A stretch of DNA of 64,000 bases, taken from assembly GCA_017536105.1 (NCBI GenBank), contig JAFXRZ010000006.1, positions 363,857 to 427,856 on the forward strand, given 5' to 3'. The notes under the pieces are model-generated. The model ran no database searches. It worked only from the letters and a program-made list of their open reading frames with translations, and had not been told where the DNA came from. Within the stretch, counting starts at the first letter, position 1. Every line of letters starts with the position of its first letter. This DNA comes from Ruminococcus sp. GTDB lineage: Bacteria > Bacillota_A > Clostridia > Oscillospirales > Ruminococcaceae. Position numbers and translations under genes: made by a program. Shown here in pieces: positions 27,571 to 34,417 of the stretch.

Positions 27571-28824
27571 TCACTCCACCGTTACGGGGTTCTCATCGAC
27601 CACCCAGGGCAGACCGTACTTGTTCAGCATATCCATATAGGGATCGGGGTCGAATTCCTCAACATTGAATACGCCCTTTTTGTCCCAGGTGCCGGATGCT
27701 ACCATGGCTGTACCTATCATTGCAGGAACGCCTGTGGTGTAGGAAACGGCCTGAGCGCCTGTCTCCTTATAGCACTCCTGGTGGTCGCAGACATTATAGA
27801 TATAGACAGTCTTCTCCTTGCCGTCCTTGACGCCTGTGAAGATGCAACCGATGTTTGTCTTGCCGACTGTTCTCGGGCCGAGAGAGGCAGGATCGGGCAG
27901 GAGGGCTTTCAGGAATTTGATTGGGACTATCTCGTGTCCCTCGAACATAACGGGTGTTGTGCCCAGCATTCCCACGTTTTGCAGGCAGTTCATGTGCATG
28001 AGATAGCTCTGGCCGAAGGTCATGAAGAAGCGTATGCGCTTGATGCCCGGGATGTTCTTTGCAAGGGACTCGATCTCCTCGTGGTGGAGGAGGTACATAT
28101 CCTTCATACCTACGCCCTTGAAATCATACTCTCTCTTGATCTCCATGGGCCTGGTCTCCACCCAATGTCCGTCCTCCCAGTAGGAGCCGTTTGCAGAGAC
28201 TTCGCGGAGGTTTATCTCGGGGTTGAAGTTGGTGGCGAAGGGATAGCCGTGGTCGCCGCCGTTGCAGTCGAGGATATCGATATAATGTATCTCATCGAAA
28301 TAATGCTTGAGGGCATAGGCGGAATATACCTGGGTAACTCCCGGGTCGAAGCCTGTGCCGAGAAGGGCTGTGAGGCCTGCTTTCCTGAATTTCTCGTCGT
28401 AAGCCCACTGCCAGCTGTAGTCGAAATAGGCGGTGAAGCCTTTCTCTTTGCAGCGCTTTTCGTAGATAGCTCTCCACTCGGGGTCGTCGGTATCCTCGGC
28501 CTCGTAGTTTGCGGTATCCACATAGTTTGCTCCGCATTCAAGGCAGGCATCCATTATAACGAGGTCCTGATAAGGCAGGGCAACGTTCAGAACGGTGTGG
28601 GGCTTGAATTCTTTCATCAGAGCAACGAGGGAATCGAAGCTGTCGGCATCCACTGTGGCTGTGGAGAGCTTGGCGTTGGTCTTGTCCTTGAGCTTTTCGG
28701 CAAGAGCCTCGCACTTGGAGACAGTCCTGCTTGCGATCATTATTTCGGTGAACAGCGGATTTTCGCAGCACTTGTGGATAGCAACGGTGGCAACTCCGCC
28801 GCAGCCGATAACGAGTAATTTCAT
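27571..28824 (-). CDS. Carboxynorspermidine/carboxyspermidine dehydrogenase
   Basis: A 417-residue saccharopine-dehydrogenase-family protein. The N-terminal Rossmann motif is LLVIGCGGVATVAIHKC. ANYVDTANYE, ALLGTGFDPGVTQVYSAY and CDHQECYKETGAQAVSYTTG are family hallmarks. It reductively condenses putrescine (or diaminopropane) with aspartate semialdehyde to carboxyspermidine, which NspC decarboxylates. The gene is often annotated lys1 or CASDH. The ATG at 28824 has AAGGAGG upstream; a start at 28854 is too far from it. A MITE-like repeat ends 33 bp before the start codon. Confidence 0.93.
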   Translation of the reverse strand: MKLLVIGCGGVATVAIHKCCENPLFTEIMIASRTVSKCEALAEKLKDKTNAKLSTATVDADSFDSLVALMKEFKPHTVLNVALPYQDLVIMDACLECGANYVDTANYEAEDTDDPEWRAIYEKRCKEKGFTAYFDYSWQWAYDEKFRKAGLTALLGTGFDPGVTQVYSAYALKHYFDEIHYIDILDCNGGDHGYPFATNFNPEINLREVSANGSYWEDGHWVETRPMEIKREYDFKGVGMKDMYLLHHEEIESLAKNIPGIKRIRFFMTFGQSYLMHMNCLQNVGMLGTTPVMFEGHEIVPIKFLKALLPDPASLGPRTVGKTNIGCIFTGVKDGKEKTVYIYNVCDHQECYKETGAQAVSYTTGVPAMIGTAMVASGTWDKKGVFNVEEFDPDPYMDMLNKYGLPWVVDENPVTVE

Positions 28825-28857
28825 GTTTTTGTCCTCCTTGTATTCAATGCACAATTA

Positions 28858-29052
28858 AGGCAACACCGCACAACCCGCGGCTAACGCCTCTGCACGTCAT
28901 CTGCTTGCCATTTTTCCGTCATATTTCCCAAATTCTCCTTGAAAGGCGCCAGCCTTCCTGCGTCGAATTTAGGCAATCTGACAAAAAAATGGCGAGCTCA
29001 ATCTTGATTGAGCTTTTGCATTCTGACGCACAGGGGTTGTGCGGTGTTGCCT
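28858..29052 (-). mobile_element. MITE-like inverted-repeat element, copy 1 (195 bp)
   Basis: Terminal inverted repeats of about 19 bp (AGGCAACACCGCACAACCC and its complement), flanked by TA on both sides as expected for a TA-targeting IS630/Tc1-type element. The interior matches copy 2 at 35982-36155 in opposite orientation almost base for base, except for a 20-odd bp insertion near the right end that forms an 8-bp hairpin (AGCTCAAT / ATTGAGCT) followed by TTT. It encodes no transposase. It separates the PAP2 gene from the carboxyspermidine dehydrogenase gene. Confidence 0.85.
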
Positions 29053-29121
29053 TAAGTTTTCCTATTCATGGATCGGATAGAAGCAGATACCTGTGTGTCA
29101 ACGCATAGTCCGGTGCACCCT

Positions 29122-30036
29122 TTACTCCTTTACAGTCGTTTTAAGTATAAACATATACACCGCCGAGACCGTCAGCATTATCAGCCCCGAGGTCGCGACG
29201 TCGGAGAGGAAGTGTGCTCCGGCAAGTATCCGCGAGAACATCACAAGGCAGGAATAGCCGAAGCCGCAAAGCGCCAGCGGCACTTCCTTGCCCTTGAAGG
29301 CAGGGACTATCCAGGCCAGAGCCGGCAGCCCGACGAAGGATGTCATGGACATCATGGAATGACCGCTGGGGAAGGAGGCGAACTCCTCCTTGGCGATGCC
29401 GAGGGTTTCGGGCAGGTCTTTGGTGAACGGGAACTTTTCATACCAGTTTACAAAGCCCACGCCCTCATAGTCCTTGATGACGGTGCGGTAGCGCGGACGG
29501 TGCATCGTGCCCTTGAGTATCTCCTGCGCTGCGTAAGCGATGCCTATGGCGGCAAAAACCATAGCTATACGCCTCACCAGAAGAGTATCCGTATTATTTT
29601 TTGCGAGCCGGAAGCCCAAAGCTCCAAGAGGCATGAACACGCACAGCATAATGGGGATGATAAACGCCATATTTTTTTTGGCGTTGGGATAGATAGAATC
29701 AAGGCAGTCCGATGAGGTAAAGGTCTTTGCGCCGTAGTAGCTGAGGCCTGCTGTCAGCAATATCGCACCGAGAACAAGCAGGAGCTTTGCTCCCTTTCCG
29801 AATTGGGAGCCGAGGCTTCTCTGCACCAGTGCTCCCGAAAGGGGTATCGTCACAAAGAACACCGGCATAGGTCCTATCAGCGCCATGATATGGCAGAAGA
29901 TGTTATTGTCAGAATATAAGGCATCGGAGATGCTTCTGTCGTTGTATGTGCCGAGGATCAGCAGTCCTGAGAACAGGCATATCCCGAAGACTGCCGCCGC
30001 GATCCTAATGTTTATCTTCTTTCGGGTATCGCTCAT
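29122..30036 (-). CDS. PAP2-family membrane phosphatase
   Basis: A 304-residue protein with about seven transmembrane segments and the three PAP2 active-site motifs: KGTMHRPRYR, FPSGHSMMS and SRILAGAHFLSD. These enzymes dephosphorylate lipid phosphates such as phosphatidic acid, PGP or undecaprenyl diphosphate. Its ATG overlaps the speE stop (ATGA), so it is translated with speE although a lipid phosphatase has no evident step in polyamine synthesis. The 3' flank is MITE copy 1. Confidence 0.9.
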   Translation of the reverse strand: MSDTRKKINIRIAAAVFGICLFSGLLILGTYNDRSISDALYSDNNIFCHIMALIGPMPVFFVTIPLSGALVQRSLGSQFGKGAKLLLVLGAILLTAGLSYYGAKTFTSSDCLDSIYPNAKKNMAFIIPIMLCVFMPLGALGFRLAKNNTDTLLVRRIAMVFAAIGIAYAAQEILKGTMHRPRYRTVIKDYEGVGFVNWYEKFPFTKDLPETLGIAKEEFASFPSGHSMMSMTSFVGLPALAWIVPAFKGKEVPLALCGFGYSCLVMFSRILAGAHFLSDVATSGLIMLTVSAVYMFILKTTVKE

Positions 30037-30899
30037 GCCTTTATCTTACCTTCTTCCTCTTCGAGAAGATCCTCAACATACTTCGGCAGCATGAAGGCTC
30101 CCGTATGAAGGTTTGTGGTGTAGTACCAGGTCTTGATATGCCTGCGCTTCCAGCGTTCGGCATCCAGGTCTTTTAAGGGGTGGTATTTCTTCGAGGCAAA
30201 GCCGAAGAGCCAGTAGCCCGAGGGGCAGGTTGGGATATGAGCCTGATAGACCCTGCTTATGGGGAAGGAGCGGAAGGCTTTTCTGTGCATTGCCCGGCAG
30301 GTCTCCTCGTCCTCGTCGAAGAATGGAGAACCGTGCTGATACACCATTATGCCGTCCTCGTGCAGAGCCTTGAAGCAGGAACCGTAGAACTCTTTGGTGA
30401 AAAGGCCGGCAGTATGGCCGAGGGGGTCTGTTGAATCGTTGATGATAAGGTCGTACTCGTCGTGCTTGCCCCGGAGGAAACGCAGGCCGTCACGGTTATG
30501 GAGCTGCACACGGGGATCGTCGAGTCCCCTTGCGTTATCGGGGAAGAACTCCCGGCAGACCTTCACGAAAAGCTCGTCCGGCTCTACGACGTCGATCTGC
30601 TCGATCTCCTCGTAATAGGAAAGCTCTCTTGCGACACCGCCGTCGCCGCCGCCGATAACAAGGACTTTTTTTACATTAGGATGCACCGCCATGGGGACAT
30701 GGACGATCATCTCGTCGTAGGTGAACTCGTCCTTCTCGGAAAAGATCACCGAGCCGTCGGAGGTCAGGAACCGCCCGAACTCCTCGCTCTCAAAGACATC
30801 TATCTTCTGGAAGTCGCTCTCGCCGGAGAAAAGCTGTTTCTCCACTCTGATCGACATTTTGACATTGTTTGTATGAAATTCGGAAAACCAGAAATCCAA
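30033..30899 (-). CDS. speE: Spermidine synthase-family aminopropyltransferase
   Basis: A 288-residue protein with the complete SpeE plan: an N-terminal beta domain, DEFTYDEMIVHVPM, the nucleotide-binding VIGGGDGGVARE, the acidic VEPDELFV, the catalytic DSTDPLG, and PTCPSGYWLFG. The usual GPA after DP is GHT here. The start is TTG at 30899 behind AGGGGGG; DFWFSEFHT is the normal SpeE N-terminus, so the rare start is likely real. It should transfer an aminopropyl group from decarboxylated SAM to putrescine, yet no speD lies in the window. Confidence 0.92.
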   Translation of the reverse strand: MDFWFSEFHTNNVKMSIRVEKQLFSGESDFQKIDVFESEEFGRFLTSDGSVIFSEKDEFTYDEMIVHVPMAVHPNVKKVLVIGGGDGGVARELSYYEEIEQIDVVEPDELFVKVCREFFPDNARGLDDPRVQLHNRDGLRFLRGKHDEYDLIINDSTDPLGHTAGLFTKEFYGSCFKALHEDGIMVYQHGSPFFDEDEETCRAMHRKAFRSFPISRVYQAHIPTCPSGYWLFGFASKKYHPLKDLDAERWKRRHIKTWYYTTNLHTGAFMLPKYVEDLLEEEEGKIKA

Positions 30900-30929
30900 A
30901 TTTATCCCCCCTGTAAAGAGAAATAATTT

Positions 30930-32378
30930 TTATTTTAAAACATTGAGCCTTTCGAGGGTACCGTCCTCGGGACCCTGCATCGAGCAGCCCTTTTCTTTTG
31001 CGAAGAGCGTATAGTCGATTATCTCCTGGGTAATTTTCTCGCCGGGTGCAAGTATCGGTATCCCCGGGGGATAACACATTACGAACTCGCCGCATATACG
31101 GCCGGCAGTCTCCCTGATGGGGATGAGCTCCTTGTCGGCATAGAAGGCTTTTTGGGGAGTTGCGGCGACTATCGGGGTAATATACTCGGCGTTATGGAGA
31201 AGGGACACGGGCTTTGAATAGAGCCTTTTGATATCCTCGAGAGCTCCCACAAGGCGCTCGATATCCTGAATCCTGTCGCCGATAGAGATATAGGCAAGGA
31301 TATTGCCGATATCGCCGAACTCTATCTGTATATCGTACTCGTCACGGAGGAGGTCATAGACCTCGATGCCGGTAAGGCCGATGTCTCTGGTATAGACCGA
31401 GAGCTTAGTAACGTCGAAGTCGAAGATGCTGCTGCCGTTGACAAGGTCTTTTCCGTAGGCATAATAGCCGCCGATGGAATTTATCTCTTCCCTTGCGTAC
31501 TCAGCCATCGAAGCGACTTTCTCGAAGGACTGTCTGCCTCTCAAAGCGAGATTTCTTCTTGAGATATCGAGGCTGGAAAGCAGGAGATAGGAAGCGGAGG
31601 TCGTTTGTGTGAGGTTGATTATCTGCTCGACATAACGGGTATTGACGTTCTTTCCGAGAAGGAGCAGAGAGCTTTGGGTAAGGCTTCCGCCGGACTTATG
31701 CATTGAGACGGCAGCCATATCTGCGCCGGCTTCCATAGCGGAGACGGGCAGGTTCTCGTTGAAAGAAAGGTGGGTGCCGTGGGCTTCATCAACGAGTACC
31801 ATCATGCCGTGCTCATGGGCTATCCTGACGATAGAACGGAGGTCGGAGCAGATGCCGTAATATGTGGGGTTATTGACGAATACGGCAGTTGCGTCGGGAT
31901 GCTCGAGGATAGCCTGCTCGACCTTGGAGAGCTCCATTCCGAGGGCTATGCCGATATGCTTATCGACGTCGGGATCCACATACACAGGCTCGGCACCGCA
32001 GAGGACGAGGGCATTGATGACGCTTCTGTGGACATTCCGGGGCATGATTATCTTATCCCCGGCTTTACAGGCCGTGAGCACCATGCTCTGGACGGAGGAA
32101 GTTGTACCTCCCACCATAAAATAGGCATGGGCAGCTCCGAAGGCATCGGCTGCCAGCTCCTCGGCGTCGTAGATGACGGAGACGGGGTGACAGAGGTTAT
32201 CCAGGGGCTTCATGGAATTGACGTCGAGGCTGACGCACTGCTCTCCCAGCAGCTTTACAAGCTCCGGGTTCCCGCGTCCGCGTTTATGTCCGGGGACGTC
32301 GAAGGGAACGACTCTCTGCCGTCTGAATCTTTCAAGCGCCTCATAGACCGGGGCTGATCTCTGTCTTTCAATATCCAT
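30930..32378 (-). CDS. speA: Arginine (Orn/Lys/Arg-family) decarboxylase
   Basis: A 482-residue fold-I PLP decarboxylase. DVPGHKRGRG opens the domain; GGTTSSVQS binds PLP phosphate, DEAHGTHL carries the PLP-contacting Asp, and the Schiff-base Lys lies in VSMHKSGGSLTQSS (about residue 230). GEFVMCYPPGIPILAPGE in the C-terminal domain is typical. The family acts on arginine, lysine or ornithine; the aguA and aguB genes point to arginine, giving agmatine. The ATG at 32378 has GGAGAGA upstream; the frame stays open back to 32513 but that part is leader RNA. It is first in the polyamine run and sits behind an attenuator-like leader. Confidence 0.92.
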   Translation of the reverse strand: MDIERQRSAPVYEALERFRRQRVVPFDVPGHKRGRGNPELVKLLGEQCVSLDVNSMKPLDNLCHPVSVIYDAEELAADAFGAAHAYFMVGGTTSSVQSMVLTACKAGDKIIMPRNVHRSVINALVLCGAEPVYVDPDVDKHIGIALGMELSKVEQAILEHPDATAVFVNNPTYYGICSDLRSIVRIAHEHGMMVLVDEAHGTHLSFNENLPVSAMEAGADMAAVSMHKSGGSLTQSSLLLLGKNVNTRYVEQIINLTQTTSASYLLLSSLDISRRNLALRGRQSFEKVASMAEYAREEINSIGGYYAYGKDLVNGSSIFDFDVTKLSVYTRDIGLTGIEVYDLLRDEYDIQIEFGDIGNILAYISIGDRIQDIERLVGALEDIKRLYSKPVSLLHNAEYITPIVAATPQKAFYADKELIPIRETAGRICGEFVMCYPPGIPILAPGEKITQEIIDYTLFAKEKGCSMQGPEDGTLERLNVLK

Positions 32379-32657
32379 AGTGATCTCTCCAAACAAAAAA
32401 GCAGGTGATAAAAATACCACCTGCAAGCAATAAACGTAAAAATGTATGACAGCGGAAAATAGCTTTGCTGAGACATACGGGGCATACGCCGAAATTCTTA
32501 TTGACCGTTTCACAAGTGATCTTTTTACTTATAAAATTTGAGCTTTTAACTCAATCAATAATGCGGAATATCCGCGTTCGGCTTTCGACCCGCCTGTCCG
32601 TCCGGGCTTAGCTTTCTGCATCGACAAAAAGCGGTCGCTTTGTCGGTCCTCCCGACA
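32379..32657 (-). promoter_or_regulatory. Structured speA leader, candidate riboswitch or attenuator
   Basis: About 280 nt from the predicted start (near 32657) to the speA ATG, holding no plausible coding region. Local hairpins: GTCGG/CCGAC (32642-32656), AAAGC/GCTTT just after, and GCGGA/TCCGC (32563-32575). It ends in an intrinsic terminator directly before the ribosome site. I could not match it to a riboswitch class I know. A free-standing ncRNA ending at that terminator is the alternative. Confidence 0.55.
32395..32424 (-). terminator. Intrinsic terminator inside the speA leader
   Basis: On the minus strand a 7-bp stem GCAGGTG / CACCTGC with a 10-nt loop, followed by six Ts. The T-run ends 16 bp before the speA ATG, so readthrough is needed for speA expression from the promoter at 32664-32692. 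The upstream GH5 gene has its own terminator at 33022-33070, so this one is not simply its end. Confidence 0.75.
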
Positions 32658-32663
32658 TTTTCG

Positions 32664-32692
32664 ATTATAGCACATTACAAAGAGAATGTCAA
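32664..32692 (-). promoter_or_regulatory. Consensus promoter of the speA leader
   Basis: On the minus strand a perfect TTGACA, 17-bp spacer, TATAAT. Confidence 0.88.
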
Positions 32693-32719
32693 GTGTTGGG
32701 GGAGGTATGTTTGAAAACT

Positions 32720-32873
32720 CCCTTTCCCTCTAAAAGGGAGGCAAATAATCGGCTCCCTCCCAGAGGGAGCTGTCACCGAAGGTGACTGAGGGAGTCCTCG
32801 GTAGGGGCAAGTAGAACCCCTCCGTCTCGGCTGACGCCGAGCCACCTCCCCTTTCAGGGGAGGCATTATTTCG
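32720..32873. repeat. GC-rich multi-hairpin intergenic repeat
   Basis: A string of perfect small hairpins: CCCTTT/AAAGGG-type arms around 32721-32742, GGCTCCCTC / GAGGGAGCT, GTCACC / GGTGAC, TCGGC / GCCGA and CCTCCCC / GGGGAGG. The central part with the GTCACCGAAGGTGAC hairpin is a repeat I recognise as common between genes in gut Ruminococcaceae. Only one copy is in this window. It carries no gene. Confidence 0.6.
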
Positions 32874-32956
32874 CTTCTGCTTAAACTTGCAATAGAGCAT
32901 CAAAAGCCTCCGCTAAACAAGAACACTGCGTGGTTTTTCGTGACGAAGGGGGACCG

Positions 32957-32981
32957 CGGTGGGGGCAAGCCCCCACCCTAC
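32957..32981. repeat. Short palindromic repeat (GGGGGCAAGCCCCC type), copy 1
   Basis: A palindrome with core GTGGGGGCAAGCCCCCAC followed by CCTAC. Related copies lie at 60853-60877 and, as an inverted pair, at 61788-61885. All are intergenic. Confidence 0.7.
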
Positions 32982-33021
32982 GGATGTACGCCTTTGCAAC
33001 GGCAAAATCGCTGCTGAGTTT

Positions 33022-33070
33022 AAAACGGCAGCGCATAAGTGGGTTCACCCGAGCTTTGCGCTGCCGTTTT
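33022..33070 (-). terminator. Terminator of the GH5 lipoprotein gene
   Basis: A 14-bp arm AAAACGGCAGCGCA pairs with TGCGCTGCCGTTTT across a ~20-nt loop, about 60 bp after the stop at 33131 on the minus strand. Confidence 0.75.
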
Positions 33071-33130
33071 GATTCTGCTGTTTTGTTTTATTGCGCGCTG
33101 CGCAGTCGATGTTCTCAGCCTTTGTGCTGA

Positions 33131-34393
33131 CTATGCTGCCCTCTCCGTCTCAAACCCGGCGGGAGGCGTGATAGTATAATCTCCTTCGCTGTTTATCGCT
33201 CTCATCATCGCTTCTATAAGCTCCGGCTGCGTTATCTCGTAGGTGGTCCTGTCGATTATACCGAAGCCCTTTCCTCCGTTATATCCGTTATCCCAGTAGA
33301 TCGGGATGCACCCGTGCAGCTTCGCGGACTTAACGACGTACTCTGTCCAGTAGTTCCTGAACCCTGCGAAGTCGCTGCTGAGATAGCTCTTATCCTGCAC
33401 TCCCAGCTCTCCGATAACGACGGGATAGCCTGCCGAGGTGAACCACTCCTGCAGCTTTGTCATCTGCGCATCGACGTGGTCCTCCTGTCCCCAGTTATCG
33501 TAGTTCTCGACGGCGTACTTGCCCCACTGGGTCTTTGCGGTATCCTCGTTTTCGTCGAGGGTGAAGTTATAGGGGTCGTAGTAATGGACGGAGATCATCA
33601 GTCTTTTGCCCTCGGCATCGCACTTGGTGTCCTGGGGGATAGTGAAGCCGTAGTCCGAGCAGGTATAGTCGATATTGGTATTCCAGCCGGGCATGAGCAG
33701 CCAGCGCTTTGTATTATTGCCCCCTGTTTCCCGGACGGTATCGACGAATATCTGGTTATAGGCATTGATATTTGCGTAGGCTTCGGGGACGGGTTTGCCG
33801 TACTGGTTATTGAACTCCTCGTTCATGGACTCGAAGATAAGGTGCTCGTCGTAGTCCTTGAACTTTTCGGCGATCTGCCTCCAGGTATTTGCGTACTTGG
33901 TCTTTATCTCGTCCTGATTGTCGTCGTTGCAGAGGAGCCAGGCTCCTTTAACCGTATAATAGCCGTCGCCGTGGATATTGATTATTGCGAACATATCGTT
34001 CTTAACGACGTAGTCCACGACTTCCTGCACCCGGTTGAGCCAGTCCTCGTTTATGGTGCCTGTTTCCTTGCCTATCTTATCAAGATAGGAGACGGGTATC
34101 CTGACGGTTTTGAAGCCCTGGTTCTTGATCTCTTTGATAAGCTCCTCGGTGACTGTGGGATTGCCCCAGGCTGTTTCGCTGGGGTGTCCGTCGGAGTTCG
34201 CTTCCAGCTGATTGCCAAGGTTCCAGCCCATACCCATAGCGTTGGTGATGGCATACTGGTCGAGGTCGTTCAAGACCTCATAGTCTGGCTTGTTTTCGCC
34301 GTCGGAATCGCTGCTGCTGCTTCCGCAGGCTGTCAGCGCAAGGGCTGCTGCCGCAAAGAGTGAACAGAACTTAACTTTCAAGGACTTTCTCAT
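33131..34393 (-). CDS. GH5 endoglucanase-type lipoprotein
   Basis: A 420-residue lipoprotein: lipobox LTAC near residue 23, then a Ser/Asp linker. The GH5 barrel starts AMGMGWNLGNQLEA, followed by VRIPVSYLD and NIHGDGYY. The acid/base Glu is in FESMNEEFN and the nucleophile Glu in PVVIGELGV; the YWDN near the end is the aromatic platform. This pattern fits GH5 subfamily 4-like endo-beta-1,4-glucanases or xyloglucanases. Exposed at the outer membrane face, it would cut plant cell-wall glucans. It lies 24 bp downstream of the second CotH lipoprotein gene on the same strand, so they probably form an operon. Confidence 0.92.
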   Translation of the reverse strand: MRKSLKVKFCSLFAAAALALTACGSSSSDSDGENKPDYEVLNDLDQYAITNAMGMGWNLGNQLEANSDGHPSETAWGNPTVTEELIKEIKNQGFKTVRIPVSYLDKIGKETGTINEDWLNRVQEVVDYVVKNDMFAIINIHGDGYYTVKGAWLLCNDDNQDEIKTKYANTWRQIAEKFKDYDEHLIFESMNEEFNNQYGKPVPEAYANINAYNQIFVDTVRETGGNNTKRWLLMPGWNTNIDYTCSDYGFTIPQDTKCDAEGKRLMISVHYYDPYNFTLDENEDTAKTQWGKYAVENYDNWGQEDHVDAQMTKLQEWFTSAGYPVVIGELGVQDKSYLSSDFAGFRNYWTEYVVKSAKLHGCIPIYWDNGYNGGKGFGIIDRTTYEITQPELIEAMMRAINSEGDYTITPPAGFETERAA

Positions 34394-34417
34394 TTGATAA
34401 TTACCTCCGGTAGATTA

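Noticed and set aside
27535..28818. Plus-strand open frame of 427 codons
   Set aside because: It mirrors the carboxyspermidine dehydrogenase gene, whose minus-strand protein has clear family motifs. The plus frame is a codon-bias artefact.
28905..29108. 67-codon plus-strand frame
   Set aside because: It is formed by the MITE and its flank. The same kind of spurious frame appears at 36113-36376 over copy 2.
32379..32513. N-terminal extension of speA to 32513
   Set aside because: The extension would include the leader terminator, its peptide is not like the family, and a good ribosome site stands before the ATG at 32378.
33314..34363. Plus-strand open frame of 349 codons
   Set aside because: It is antisense to the GH5 lipoprotein gene, with no ribosome site or plausible protein family.
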